Assembly (NCBI RefSeq): GCF_013366925.1
Contig: NZ_JAALDK010000001.1
Span: forward strand, 4,023,165 to 4,087,164
DNA length: 64,000 nucleotides
Direction of reading: 5' to 3'
Source: Paraburkholderia youngii
GTDB taxonomy: Bacteria > Pseudomonadota > Gammaproteobacteria > Burkholderiales > Burkholderiaceae
Every line of letters begins with the position of its first letter. Position 1 is the first letter of the stretch. Positions 52,082-62,123 of this stretch are shown piece after piece. A program made the translations under genes and the position numbers. The notes beneath the pieces were generated by a model that ran no database searches, had not been told where the DNA came from, and worked only from the letters and a program-made list of their open reading frames with translations.

Positions 52082-54603
52082 AGCTCTCCCGTAACGGTTT
52101 GTGGTGTCGGCGCCTCGGACCCGCCGTTGCTCGGGCCGTCAGGCTCCCCAATAGGCAGACTGCAATGGAACGTGGCGCCCGTGATGTGGCCGTCGGATTC
52201 GACATTATTGACCACCCACAGACGCCCGCGGTGCGATTCGATAATCGAACGGCAAATGTTCAGCCCCATGCCCATACCATCGGACTTGGTGCTGTAAAAC
52301 GGTTCGAACAGACGCTCGGCGGTCGTTTCGTCGACGCCCGGCCCCTGATCGACGACGCTGATGCAAACGAAGCCGCTCTCCAGCCGCACGACCACCCGGA
52401 TCACTGGGTCGACCGCATTCGGGCGCGCTTCGGCCATCGCCTCGACGCCGTTCTTCAGCAGGTTCACCAGCACCTGCTCGATCAGCACCGGATCGACGTA
52501 GATCACCGGCAGCCGCGAGCGCAGATCGGTGACGATGCGAATCCGCCGCTTCCTTGCCTCGATTTCGGCGAGACCGACCGCGTCGGCGACGATATCCGCG
52601 ACCCGCGTGGCCTGACGCTTCGGCTCGCTGCGCTTCACGAACTCGCGGATGCGCTTGATGATCATGCCGGCGCGCACCGCCTGCTGTGCGGTCTTTTCGA
52701 GCACCGGCAGCAGATTGTCGGGTGTCGTCCGACCGGATTTAACCAGCGCGACGGTCCCGGAGCAATAGTTATTGATCGCGGCGAGCGGCTGGTTCAGCTC
52801 GTGCGCGAGCGACGAGGCCATTTCGCCCATCGTCATCAGGCGGCTCGTGAACTGCAGCTTTTCGTCCTGCTGGCGCGCCAGTTCCTGCGCGCGCTTGCGG
52901 GTCGTGATGTCGGTCGCGATCTGCATCTGTGCGAGATGGCCATCGACCCACTGGATGTACTGGCGCCGCACCTCGAACCACTTCTGGATGCCGGGGATGT
53001 AGATTTCCTGCGCGTCGGCGGTGCTTTCGGTCAGCGCCGCGGCGGGCAGGCCGACGAACGTGTCGACCATGTCGATCGAATCGGACGACGCCTGCGAGCT
53101 GTCGAAGCCGCCGCCCGCGAGTTCGAGGTGGCCGTCCGGGCGGATGCCGAACAGATGCCGGTAGTAGCGGTTCGCGAACAGCAGCTCGGCTTCGTCGGCG
53201 GCCAGAACGGACACCGCGGCATCGAGGCTTTCGAGCACGGTCGTGAAGCGTTCGTGGGCAGCGGCGAGTTCTTCGCGCGCGCGCTTCGGCTCGGTGATGT
53301 CGGTCATCGACGACATCCAGCCGGTCTGACGGCCCGAGCTGTCGATCAGCGGCGACACGTAGAGCCGTGCGTGGAACGTCGAGCCGTCCTTGCGCCGCAC
53401 GCGCAGCTCGAAGCCGGACGAGGGCGCCTTGCCGCGCAGCGTCATGTCGAGCTGGCGCTGCATCTCGGGGTAAGCGTCGCGCGGCCAGTAGGCGAACGGC
53501 GCGCTCTTGCCGACGAGGTCGCTTTCGTCCCAGCCGGTCATGCGGCAGAACGCCGGGTTCACGTGCGTGATGCGGCCGTGCATGTCGAGCACGCGCATGC
53601 CGATCAGCACCGAGTTTTCCATCGCGCGGCGGAAAAACGCTTCCGCGTACAGCGCCTGCTGCGCCTCGAAGCGCTGCCGGGTGTGCTTCCACAAACTCCA
53701 CAGGCTCCACAGCACGAAGCAGGACAGGCCGGCCACCAGCCACACCAGCGTGTTGTTCGTGAAGTTGGTGATCTGCGGGAACGCGTACACGCGCACCGAG
53801 ATGCCCTGGCCCGGCGGGTCGAGCGGCAGGTCGTAGAACATGTCGCGCGGCAGGCGCGGGCGGGTCGACGTGGTCGTCAACTCGCGGTTGTTCACGTCGA
53901 TGATCGAGATCTTGTATTTGGCCGACAGCTCGGGCGGGATGTCGCGCTTCAGAATGCCTTCCACCGAGAACACCGCGGCGATCGTGCCGAGGAAATCGCG
54001 GTCGCGGAAGATCGGCGTTTGCAGCGTGATGAAGCCGTTGCCGAGGTCGTCGTAGATGAGCGGCGAGTACACCTGGCGGCGCGTGTTGCGCGCTTCGGCG
54101 AAACCGGCTTTGACCGCTTCGTCCATTTGCGCGTCGTTGGGGCGCGCGAGCCGCTGGCCGAGCACCGGCGGCGCGGCATTGGGCCAGCGCGGCTGCTGCT
54201 GAGCGGTGTACCAGTTCATGTAGAGGATCTCGGGGTGCCCCTGCATGATGTCCGTGGTGTTCACCTGGAACGAATGCTCGTCGGCATGGCCGGCGGCGAG
54301 GTCGCGCGCGAGCGCCTGGATCTGTTCCTGCGCGCCTGTCATTGACAGCCGGATCTGCTGCTGCGCCCACGCGACGTTGCGGTACAGCGTGTCTTCCTGC
54401 TGCTGCTGTTCGCGCCGGTTCAGACTCCAGAGAATCAGGCTCATGACGACCAGGAATACCAGGATCGACAGCAGCGGCGTCAGCAAATAGGAATTCGACC
54501 ACCAGGGTCCGTGGTGCCAGCGCGGGGACGGCGACGAATCCGCCGGCGAACCCGCGGTGCGCGCCGAGCGAGAGAAAAGCCGTTCGGTCAACATGCGTGG
54601 CAT
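52078..54603 (-). CDS. membrane PAS-domain sensor histidine kinase
   Basis: The 841-residue kinase has one membrane helix near residues 35-65 (LTPLLSILVFLVVMSLILW), a periplasmic sensor region of about 230 residues, a second helix (LVWLVAGLSCFVLWSLW), two PAS domains (around 330-450 and 465-590) and a HisKA/HATPase core with LAHELNQPLAAINNY, NLLKNGVEAM and SDGMGMGLNICRSI. The layout resembles DctB/FixL-type kinases, but no haem-binding PAS motif is evident. The signal is unknown. It starts 266 bp from aceE, divergent, and may respond to carbon or redox state (inference). Confidence 0.9.
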   Translation of the reverse strand: MPRMLTERLFSRSARTAGSPADSSPSPRWHHGPWWSNSYLLTPLLSILVFLVVMSLILWSLNRREQQQQEDTLYRNVAWAQQQIRLSMTGAQEQIQALARDLAAGHADEHSFQVNTTDIMQGHPEILYMNWYTAQQQPRWPNAAPPVLGQRLARPNDAQMDEAVKAGFAEARNTRRQVYSPLIYDDLGNGFITLQTPIFRDRDFLGTIAAVFSVEGILKRDIPPELSAKYKISIIDVNNRELTTTSTRPRLPRDMFYDLPLDPPGQGISVRVYAFPQITNFTNNTLVWLVAGLSCFVLWSLWSLWKHTRQRFEAQQALYAEAFFRRAMENSVLIGMRVLDMHGRITHVNPAFCRMTGWDESDLVGKSAPFAYWPRDAYPEMQRQLDMTLRGKAPSSGFELRVRRKDGSTFHARLYVSPLIDSSGRQTGWMSSMTDITEPKRAREELAAAHERFTTVLESLDAAVSVLAADEAELLFANRYYRHLFGIRPDGHLELAGGGFDSSQASSDSIDMVDTFVGLPAAALTESTADAQEIYIPGIQKWFEVRRQYIQWVDGHLAQMQIATDITTRKRAQELARQQDEKLQFTSRLMTMGEMASSLAHELNQPLAAINNYCSGTVALVKSGRTTPDNLLPVLEKTAQQAVRAGMIIKRIREFVKRSEPKRQATRVADIVADAVGLAEIEARKRRIRIVTDLRSRLPVIYVDPVLIEQVLVNLLKNGVEAMAEARPNAVDPVIRVVVRLESGFVCISVVDQGPGVDETTAERLFEPFYSTKSDGMGMGLNICRSIIESHRGRLWVVNNVESDGHITGATFHCSLPIGEPDGPSNGGSEAPTPQTVTGEL

Positions 54604-54763
54604 TGTAGCTCAGCACGTCCCCGACAAATGGCGCAAAAAAGCGCGGAAAGTGCAGTTAATCGGCGCAAACTAGCCGACGGATCAGTCTAACGGCAGTCAA
54701 ACCAGGTTGCGTTGCAGCAATTTTCCGCATTGTGAGAATTGATCTCGTAATTTGAAAATTTGA

Positions 54764-54793
54764 TTGCGTTGACGTCGGGACCCTTATTACAAT
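54764..54793 (+). promoter_or_regulatory. candidate promoter of the aceE operon
   Basis: TTGCGT and TACAAT (54788-54793) are 18 bp apart, 77 bp upstream of the aceE start. TTGACG at 54769 is a better -35 by sequence but leaves only 13 bp. Confidence 0.4.
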
Positions 54794-54869
54794 CGGCCGG
54801 TGCTGCCGCGGCCTATCCTGCGTCCGCGTGGTCTGTTCAAAGTGCGTTCCCCATATCCAGGAGACGAGC

Positions 54870-57575
54870 ATGTCCGCTGTACCCGACGAAGTCATGAAAT
54901 ATGTCGCCGCCGAGAAAGACGACGATCCCCAGGAAACCGGCGAATGGCTGGAAGCGCTGGATGGCGTGATTTCTGCTGTAGGCCCTGACCGTGCCCACTA
55001 CCTGATCGAAAAGCAGATCGAGTTTGCACGCGTGCACGGCGAACATCTGCCGTTCTCCGCCAATACGCCTTACATCAACACGATCCCGGTCGCGCGCCAG
55101 GCCAAGAACCCCGGCGACCAGGACATCGAACACCGCATCCGCTCGTACACCCGCTGGAACGCAATGGCGATGGTGCTGCGCGCCGGCAAGGAAACCAACG
55201 TCGGTGGTCACATCGCGTCGTTCGCGTCGGCCGCCACGCTGTACGACGTCGGCTACAACCACTTCTGGCACGCACCGTCGGCCGAGCACGGCGGTGACCT
55301 CGTGTTCGTGCAGGGCCACTCGTCGCCGGGCGTCTACTCGCGCGCGTTCCTGCTCGGCCGGCTGACCGACAAGCAGCTCGACAACTTCCGCCAGGAAGTC
55401 GGCGGCGAGGGCATCTCGTCGTATCCGCATCCGTGGCTGATGCCGGACTTCTGGCAATTCCCGACCGTGTCGATGGGCTTGGGCCCGATCATGGCGATCT
55501 ACCAGGCGCGCTTCATGAAGTACCTGCAGGCGCGCGGCATCGCGAAGACCGACGGCCGCAAGGTCTGGGCCTTCCTCGGCGACGGCGAAACCGACGAGCC
55601 GGAATCGCTCGGCGCGATCGGCATGGCCGGCCGCGAGCGGCTGGACAACCTCGTGTTCGTGATCAACTGCAACCTGCAGCGTCTCGACGGTCCGGTGCGC
55701 GGCAACGGCAAGATCATCCAGGAACTCGAAAGCGAATTCCGCGGCGCCGGCTGGAACGTGATCAAGGTCATCTGGGGCAGCCGCTGGGATGCCCTCTTCG
55801 CGCGCGACAAGTCGGGCGCGCTGATGCGCCGCATGATGGAAGTGGTCGACGGCGAGTACCAGACGTACAAGTCTGAGTCGGGTGCGTTCGTGCGCGAGCA
55901 CTTCTTCAACACGCCGGAACTGAAGGCGCTGGTCGCCGACTGGTCCGACGACGACATCTGGAATCTGAACCGCGGCGGCCATGATCCGCACAAGATCTAC
56001 GCGGCGTTCACGGAAGCGACCAATTCGAAGGGCCAGCCGACCGTCATTCTCGCGAAGACGATCAAGGGCTACGGCATGGGCGAAGCCGGCCAGGCGATGA
56101 ACATCACCCACCAGCAGAAGAAGATGCAGGTGGAGCAGCTGAAGAAGTTCCGCGACCAGTTCCGTCTGCCGATCACGGACGAGCAGATCGTCGACGTGCC
56201 GTACCTGACCTTCGAGGAAGGCTCGAAGGAACTCGAATACATGCGCCAGCGGCGCATGGACCTCGGCGGCTATCTGCCGGCGCGTCGTCAGAAGGCCGAG
56301 TCGCTGCCGGTGCCGGAGCTGTCGGCATTCGAGCCGCTGTTGAAGGGCACGGGCGAAGGCCGCGAGATCTCCACGACGATGGCGTTCGTGCGGATCCTGA
56401 ACATCCTGCTGAAGGACAAGGCGCTCGGCAAGCGCGTCGTGCCGATCGTGCCGGACGAGTCGCGTACGTTCGGTATGGAAGGTCTGTTCCGGCAGATCGG
56501 CATCTGGAATCAGGACGGCCAGAAGTACGTGCCGGAAGATTCCGACCAGCTGATGTTCTACCGTGAGTCGGAAACCGGTCAGATCCTGCAGGAAGGCATC
56601 AACGAAGCCGGCGGCATGGCCGACTGGATCGCGGCCGCGACGTCGTACTCGACGCACGGCGAGATCATGATCCCGTTCTACATCTTCTACTCGATGTTCG
56701 GCTTCCAGCGCATCGGCGACCTCGCATGGGCCGCTGGCGACATGCGCTCGCGCGGCTTCCTGCTGGGCGGCACGGCCGGCCGCACGACGCTGAACGGCGA
56801 AGGTCTGCAACACGAAGACGGCCACTCGCTGCTGTGGGCGGCTTCGGTGCCGAACTGCATCAGCTACGACCCGACCTTCGGCTACGAACTCGCGGTCATC
56901 GTGCAGGACGGTCTGCGCCGCATGGTCGCCGACCAGGAAGATGTGTATTACTACATCACGGTGATGAACGAGAACTACGAGCACCCGGCGATCCCGCAGG
57001 GCGCGGGGCTGGAAAGCGTGGCGGCCGACATCATCAAGGGCATGTACTCGTTCAGCAAGACCGCTGCCGATAAGAAGGCGCCGCATGTGCAGCTGATGGG
57101 CGCGGGCACGATCTTCAACGAAGTGATCGCCGCGGCCGACCTGCTGAAGAACGACTGGGGCGTGAACGCCGACCTGTGGAGCGTGCCGAGCTTCACCGAG
57201 CTCGCGCGCGAAGGTCACGAAGTGCAGCGCTGGAACCTGCTGCACCCGACCGAAGAGAAGAAGCTGTCGCACGTCGAGAAGCTGCTGAAGGATGCGCCGG
57301 GTCCGGTCATCGCATCGACCGACTACGTGCGTGCGCTGACCGAGCAGATCCGCGCGTTCGTGCCGCAGAAGTTCGTGGTGCTGGGCACCGACGGCTACGG
57401 TCGTTCGGACACGCGCGAGAAGCTGCGTCACTTCTTCGAAGTCGATCGCTACTGGGTCACGGTCGCCGCGCTCAACGCGCTGGCGGACGAAGGCACGATC
57501 GAACGCAAGGTGGTCGCCGAGGCGCTCAAGAAGTACAACCTTGATCCCGCCAAACCCAACCCGATGACCGTCTAA
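54870..57575 (+). CDS. aceE: pyruvate dehydrogenase E1 component (homodimeric)
   Basis: The start at 54870 (MSAVPDEVMKYVAAEKD) follows CAGGAG; the protein has 901 residues, normal for beta-proteobacterial AceE. The thiamine diphosphate motif GDGETDEPE with the later NCNLQRLDGPVRGN, and HEDGHSLLWAASVPNC and the C-terminal GTDGYGRSDTREKLRHFFEVD, are typical. E1 decarboxylates pyruvate and loads the acetyl group on the lipoyl domains of E2. The E2 gene follows 83 bp downstream. Confidence 0.97.
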   Translation: MSAVPDEVMKYVAAEKDDDPQETGEWLEALDGVISAVGPDRAHYLIEKQIEFARVHGEHLPFSANTPYINTIPVARQAKNPGDQDIEHRIRSYTRWNAMAMVLRAGKETNVGGHIASFASAATLYDVGYNHFWHAPSAEHGGDLVFVQGHSSPGVYSRAFLLGRLTDKQLDNFRQEVGGEGISSYPHPWLMPDFWQFPTVSMGLGPIMAIYQARFMKYLQARGIAKTDGRKVWAFLGDGETDEPESLGAIGMAGRERLDNLVFVINCNLQRLDGPVRGNGKIIQELESEFRGAGWNVIKVIWGSRWDALFARDKSGALMRRMMEVVDGEYQTYKSESGAFVREHFFNTPELKALVADWSDDDIWNLNRGGHDPHKIYAAFTEATNSKGQPTVILAKTIKGYGMGEAGQAMNITHQQKKMQVEQLKKFRDQFRLPITDEQIVDVPYLTFEEGSKELEYMRQRRMDLGGYLPARRQKAESLPVPELSAFEPLLKGTGEGREISTTMAFVRILNILLKDKALGKRVVPIVPDESRTFGMEGLFRQIGIWNQDGQKYVPEDSDQLMFYRESETGQILQEGINEAGGMADWIAAATSYSTHGEIMIPFYIFYSMFGFQRIGDLAWAAGDMRSRGFLLGGTAGRTTLNGEGLQHEDGHSLLWAASVPNCISYDPTFGYELAVIVQDGLRRMVADQEDVYYYITVMNENYEHPAIPQGAGLESVAADIIKGMYSFSKTAADKKAPHVQLMGAGTIFNEVIAAADLLKNDWGVNADLWSVPSFTELAREGHEVQRWNLLHPTEEKKLSHVEKLLKDAPGPVIASTDYVRALTEQIRAFVPQKFVVLGTDGYGRSDTREKLRHFFEVDRYWVTVAALNALADEGTIERKVVAEALKKYNLDPAKPNPMTV

Positions 57576-57658
57576 GGCATCACCCGTGTGCCACGATGCA
57601 CGCGCCTGCTCCTCGTCGCGAGGGGCAGGCGGCGTGCGCGGCCCAGGAGACACTAACA

Positions 57659-59323
57659 ATGAGTCAAGCGATCGAAGTCAAGGTGCCGGACATCGGCGAT
57701 TACAAGGACGTCCCTGTGATCGAGGTGCTGGTAAAGGCGGGTGACACCGTCGAAAAAGAGCAATCGCTCGTTACGCTGGAGTCCGACAAGGCGACGATGG
57801 ACGTGCCGAGCTCGGCTGACGGCGTCGTCAAGGAAGTGAAGGTCAAGGTCGGCGATGCGGTGTCCGAAGGCACGCTGATCGTCGTGCTGGAAGGCGCCAA
57901 CGCGGCTGCCGCGGCGCCCGCGCCGGCGGCAGCTCCTGCGCCCGCACCGGCACCGGCACCGGCACCGGCGCCGGCGGCAGCTCCCGCCGCGGCGCCTGCG
58001 GCGGCAGGCGGCGGCGTGCAGGAAATCAAGGTGCCGGATATCGGCGACTACAAAGACGTTCCCGTGATCGAGATCGCGGTGAAGGTCGGCGATCGCGTCG
58101 AGAAGGAACAGTCGCTCGTCACGCTCGAATCCGACAAGGCGACGATGGACGTGCCGAGCTCGGCCGCCGGCGTCGTCAAGGAAGTGAAGGTCAAGGTTGG
58201 CGATACCGTGTCGGAAGGCTCGGTCATCGTCGTGATCGAAGCGGAAGGCGGCGCTGCCCCGGCACCCGCGCCGGCGCCGGCCGCGAAGGCACCGGCCGAA
58301 AAGCCGTCCGACGCGCCGGCCACGCCGAGCCCGGCACCGGCCGCGCCGTCCGCGCTCGCGCAGGCGCCGCTGATCCCGGCCGGCGAAGGCGGCACGCGTC
58401 ATCCGAGCCACGCTTCGCCGTCGGTGCGCAAGTTCGCGCGCGAACTCGGCGTCGACGTGAGCCAGGTGAAGGGCACGGGTCCGAAGGGCCGCATTACGCA
58501 GGCCGACGTGACCGCGTTCGTGAAGGGCGTGATGACCGGCCAGCGCGCGGCGCCGGCAGGAGCCGCCGCGCCGGCCGCCGGCGGTGGCGAACTGAATCTG
58601 CTGCCGTGGCCGAAGGTCGACTTCACGAAGTTCGGTCCGATCGATCCGAAGCCGCTGTCGCGCATCAAGAAGATCTCGGGCGCGAACCTGCATCGCAACT
58701 GGGTCATGATCCCGCACGTCACGAACAACGACGAAGCGGACATCACCGAGCTCGAAGCGCTGCGCGTAAAGCTGAACAAGGAACACGAAAAGGCGGGCGT
58801 CAAGTTCACGATGCTCGCGTTCGTGATCAAGGCCTGCGTGGCGGCCCTGAAGAAATTCCCGACTTTCAACGCGAGCCTCGACGGCGACAACCTGGTGTTC
58901 AAGCAGTACTACCACATCGGTTTTGCCGCGGACACGCCGAACGGCCTCGTCGTTCCGGTGATTCGCGACGCGGACAAGAAGGGTCTCGTCGACATCGCGA
59001 AGGAAATGGCCGACCTGTCGAAGGCCGCGCGCGAAGGCAAGCTGAAGCCGGACCAGATGCAGGGTGGCTGCTTCTCGATCTCGTCGCTGGGCGGTATCGG
59101 CGGCACGCACTTCACGCCGATCATCAATGCGCCTGAAGTCGCGATTCTCGGCCTGTCGCGCAGCGCGATGAAGCCGGTGTGGGACGGCAAGCAGTTCGAG
59201 CCGCGCCTGACCATGCCGCTGTCGCTGTCGTACGACCATCGCGTGATCGACGGAGCGGAAGCCGCGCGCTTCAACGCATACCTCGGTTCGATTCTTGCCG
59301 ATTTCCGGCGTGTGATTCTTTGA
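57659..59323 (+). CDS. aceF: pyruvate dehydrogenase E2, dihydrolipoamide acetyltransferase
   Basis: The 554-residue protein starts at 57659 after CAGGAG. It has two lipoyl domains, each with the lysine motif ESDKATMDVP, joined by Ala/Pro-rich linkers encoded by GCx/CCx repeats (57910-58010), then the E1/E3-binding domain (SPSVRKFARELGVDVSQVKG) and the catalytic domain with DHRVIDGAEAARF at the end. E2 transfers the acetyl group to CoA and forms the core of the complex. The repetitive linkers make the gene prone to length change. Confidence 0.96.
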   Translation: MSQAIEVKVPDIGDYKDVPVIEVLVKAGDTVEKEQSLVTLESDKATMDVPSSADGVVKEVKVKVGDAVSEGTLIVVLEGANAAAAAPAPAAAPAPAPAPAPAPAPAAAPAAAPAAAGGGVQEIKVPDIGDYKDVPVIEIAVKVGDRVEKEQSLVTLESDKATMDVPSSAAGVVKEVKVKVGDTVSEGSVIVVIEAEGGAAPAPAPAPAAKAPAEKPSDAPATPSPAPAAPSALAQAPLIPAGEGGTRHPSHASPSVRKFARELGVDVSQVKGTGPKGRITQADVTAFVKGVMTGQRAAPAGAAAPAAGGGELNLLPWPKVDFTKFGPIDPKPLSRIKKISGANLHRNWVMIPHVTNNDEADITELEALRVKLNKEHEKAGVKFTMLAFVIKACVAALKKFPTFNASLDGDNLVFKQYYHIGFAADTPNGLVVPVIRDADKKGLVDIAKEMADLSKAAREGKLKPDQMQGGCFSISSLGGIGGTHFTPIINAPEVAILGLSRSAMKPVWDGKQFEPRLTMPLSLSYDHRVIDGAEAARFNAYLGSILADFRRVIL

Positions 59324-59454
59324 CCGGCTGATGAGGTCCGCCGGCGCGGGCGCGGATAGTTCCGAACGATCCGCGTCGCGCCGTCCGCGCGTTCGCGTGC
59401 GCCAGGCGCGCCGAACGCGCCGCTCATCATCGATCAATAAGAGAAGGGGACACC

Positions 59455-61227
59455 ATGAGTCTCGTCGAAGTAAAAGTGCCGGACATCGGTGACTTCAAGG
59501 ACGTCGACGTTATCGAAGTCAACATCAAGCCGGGCGACGTCATCGAGCAGGAGCAGTCGCTGCTGACGCTCGAATCCGACAAGGCGTCGATGGAAGTGCC
59601 GAGCGACACCGCCGGCACCGTCAAGGAAGTGCGCATCAAGCCGGGCGACAAGGTTTCGCAGGGCACGGTGATCGCGCTCGTCGAGGCAGCGGCGGGCGGC
59701 GCGGCCGCGGCCGCCCCGGCAGCGAAGGAACCTGAAAAGGCGGCGCCCGCGCCGGCGCCTGCCGCGCCGAAGGCCGCCGCACCGGCGCCGCAGGCCGGCA
59801 GCTATTCGGGCAGTGCGGACATCGAGTGCGACATGCTCGTGCTCGGTTCGGGCCCCGGTGGCTATTCGGCCGCGTTCCGCTCCGCCGACCTCGGCATGAA
59901 GACCGTGCTGGTCGAGCGTTATCCGACGCTCGGCGGCGTGTGTCTGAACGTCGGCTGTATCCCGTCGAAGGCGCTGCTGCACACCGCGCTCGTCATCGAC
60001 GAAGCGGCTGATCTCGCGTCGCACGGCATCACGTTCGGCAAGCCGCAGATCGACCTCGACAAGCTGCGCGATTTCAAATCGGGCGTGGTCAAGAAGCTGA
60101 CCGGCGGTCTCGCGGGCATGGCCAAGATGCGCAAAGTCGAAGTGGTGACGGGCACCGGCGCGTTCGTCGATCCGAACCACATGGAAGTGCAGACCGAGGG
60201 CGGCAAGAAGGTCGTCAAGTTCAAGCAGGCGATCATCGCCGCGGGCTCGGAAGCGGTGAAGCTGCCGTTCATTCCGGAAGATCCGCGGGTCGTCGATTCG
60301 ACCGGCGCGCTCGAACTACGCCAGATTCCGCAGCGCATGCTGGTGATCGGCGGCGGCATCATCGGCCTCGAAATGGCGACCGTGTACTCGACGCTCGGCG
60401 CGCAGATCGACGTCGTCGAAATGCTCGAAGGCCTGATGACCGGCGCGGACCGCGATCTGGTCAAGGTCTGGGAGAAGTACAACAGCCAGCGGTTCGCGAA
60501 CGTGATGCTGAAGACCAAGACCGTCGCGGCCGAAGCGAAGGACGACGGTATTTACGTGTCGTTCGAGGGCGAGAAGGCGCCGGCCGAGCCGCAACGCTAT
60601 GATCTCGTGCTGGTGGCCGTGGGCCGCTCGCCGAACGGCAAGCGGATCGGCGCGGAAAAGGCCGGGGTCGCGGTGACGGATCGCGGCTTCATCGAAGTCG
60701 ACAATCAGCAGCGCACGAACGTGCCGCACATCTTCGCGATCGGCGATATCGTCGGTCAGCCGATGCTCGCGCACAAGGCCGTGCACGAAGGCCACGTGGC
60801 GGCGGAAGCCGCGCATGGCGAGAAGGCGTACTTCGACGCGATGCAGATTCCGTCGGTGGCATACACCGATCCGGAAGTGGCATGGGCCGGCAAGACGGAA
60901 GACCAGCTGAAAGCCGAAGGCATCAAGTTCGGCAAGGCGGTATTCCCGTGGGCCGCGTCGGGCCGCGCGATCGCCAACGGCCGCGACGAAGGCTTCACTA
61001 AGCTGCTGTTCGATGAGGAGACGCATCGCGTGATCGGCGGCGGTATCGTCGGTCTGAACGCGGGCGACCTGATCAGCGAAGTCTGTCTCGCGATCGAGAT
61101 GGGCGCGGACGCAACGGATATCGGCAAGACGATCCATCCGCATCCGACGCTCGGCGAATCGATCGGCATGGCGGCCGAGTTGTATGAAGGCGTCTGTACC
61201 GATCTGCCGCCCGTCAAGAAGAAGTAA
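59455..61227 (+). CDS. lpdA: dihydrolipoamide dehydrogenase (E3) with N-terminal lipoyl domain
   Basis: The 590-residue protein begins with its own lipoyl domain (ESDKASMEVPSDTAG) and an Ala/Pro linker, then the flavoprotein: VLGSGPGGYSAAFRSADLG, redox disulfide in GGVCLNVGCIPSKALLH, NAD site VIGGGIIGLEMATVYS and the C-terminal HPHPTLGES with catalytic His. E3 reoxidises the lipoyl groups using NAD+. A lipoyl-tagged E3 is known in several beta-proteobacteria and Neisseria. Third gene of the aceE operon; a terminator follows. Confidence 0.96.
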   Translation: MSLVEVKVPDIGDFKDVDVIEVNIKPGDVIEQEQSLLTLESDKASMEVPSDTAGTVKEVRIKPGDKVSQGTVIALVEAAAGGAAAAAPAAKEPEKAAPAPAPAAPKAAAPAPQAGSYSGSADIECDMLVLGSGPGGYSAAFRSADLGMKTVLVERYPTLGGVCLNVGCIPSKALLHTALVIDEAADLASHGITFGKPQIDLDKLRDFKSGVVKKLTGGLAGMAKMRKVEVVTGTGAFVDPNHMEVQTEGGKKVVKFKQAIIAAGSEAVKLPFIPEDPRVVDSTGALELRQIPQRMLVIGGGIIGLEMATVYSTLGAQIDVVEMLEGLMTGADRDLVKVWEKYNSQRFANVMLKTKTVAAEAKDDGIYVSFEGEKAPAEPQRYDLVLVAVGRSPNGKRIGAEKAGVAVTDRGFIEVDNQQRTNVPHIFAIGDIVGQPMLAHKAVHEGHVAAEAAHGEKAYFDAMQIPSVAYTDPEVAWAGKTEDQLKAEGIKFGKAVFPWAASGRAIANGRDEGFTKLLFDEETHRVIGGGIVGLNAGDLISEVCLAIEMGADATDIGKTIHPHPTLGESIGMAAELYEGVCTDLPPVKKK

Positions 61228-61295
61228 AGCGGTGCGCCGGGAATGCATGGCGACATGCGGGCCCGGCGAAGTGCGTCAGGCTGTGGCGCAAAGAA

Positions 61296-61328
61296 AAACG
61301 GCGCGCTCCATGTCGGAGCGCGCCGTTT
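61296..61328 (+). terminator. terminator of the aceE-aceF-lpdA operon
   Basis: AAACGGCGCGCTCC and GGAGCGCGCCGTTT (61315-61328) form a 14-bp stem with a 5-nt loop, followed by CTGTTTTCC. Confidence 0.88.
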
Positions 61329-61507
61329 CTGTTTTCCTGGCGGCCGGTAGGCGGGCAAAAAAATCCCGGCTTGGCGGCCGGGCAAACGATACGTCCATTG
61401 CAACGTATCGGAGCGTTCGGCCAATCAAACCGTATAAGCGGCAACGGCACGACGCTGTTGCTTGCGATAACGCCGGCGCAGCGCGTAGGCTGGGCCGGCG
61501 TGAAACG

Positions 61508-61532
61508 ACGCCAGGTGTTTAACGCCTGGCGT
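61508..61532 (-). terminator. hairpin after the phasin gene
   Basis: ACGCCAGG and CCTGGCGT (61525-61532) form an 8-bp stem 16 bp past the phasin stop. The following T tract is short when read leftwards. Confidence 0.5.
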
Positions 61533-61547
61533 GTTGATGCGTGAAGC

Positions 61548-62123
61548 TTAGACTGCCTTCTTGGCGGCAGCGCGCGATGCTTGCGCAGCGGCTTGCGAAG
61601 CTGCCTTCGAAGCGGCCGTTGCAGCTGCATTGAAGTTGCTTTCGGCGATTTCGACAGCCTGACGGGTTGCCTTGTGGACCGTTTCGTACGTGGTGTTGGC
61701 GGCGGTGATAGCCGACTTCATCACGGCGACAGCGGTTTCCGAACCAGCCGGTGCGTTCTTGGCGACGTTTTCGACGAGCGCCTGAACCTTGCGGTTTTGC
61801 TCTTCGAATTGCGCTTCCGCGACGCGGGTGAATTCACCTTGCGTTGCCGAAACGATTTCGTACACGTGGCGGCCATACGACAGCGCCTTTTCAGCCACCG
61901 GCTGCGCGAGGCTTGCTTGCAGTGCCAGCAGTTCCTGCGCGTCCTTCACGGACAGCGCGCGTTGGGCATTTTCCTGGCTTTCGGCGAGCGTCGACTTCAC
62001 AACTTGCAGGTTCAGCTCTACCAGCTTTTCGACGCCTTCAAATGCTTTGGTCGTCAGGCCGAACAGGGTTTCGAAGTTGGCTTTCTGGGCTGCGGCGAAT
62101 TGCTCAGGGGTCAGCAGAGTCAT
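61548..62123 (-). CDS. phaP: phasin (PHA granule-associated protein)
   Basis: The 191-residue protein begins [20 protein letters not shown] and has the amphipathic helical pattern of the phasin_2 family ([38 protein letters not shown]), ending in an Ala/Lys-rich tail ([13 protein letters not shown]) typical of PhaP in Burkholderiaceae. It coats polyhydroxyalkanoate granules and controls their number and size. Two PhaR-like operator candidates lie upstream. No granule synthesis genes are in the window. Confidence 0.92.
   Translation of the reverse strand: MTLLTPEQFAAAQKANFETLFGLTTKAFEGVEKLVELNLQVVKSTLAESQENAQRALSVKDAQELLALQASLAQPVAEKALSYGRHVYEIVSATQGEFTRVAEAQFEEQNRKVQALVENVAKNAPAGSETAVAVMKSAITAANTTYETVHKATRQAVEIAESNFNAAATAASKAASQAAAQASRAAAKKAV

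Noticed and set aside
54837..57659. A 940-residue minus-strand frame opposite aceE
   Set aside because: It mirrors a conserved enzyme gene codon by codon and has the Val/Arg/His-rich make-up of an antisense shadow.
57900..58020. Repetitive GC-rich DNA in aceF as a mobile repeat
   Set aside because: It simply encodes the Ala/Pro-rich flexible linker between lipoyl domains.
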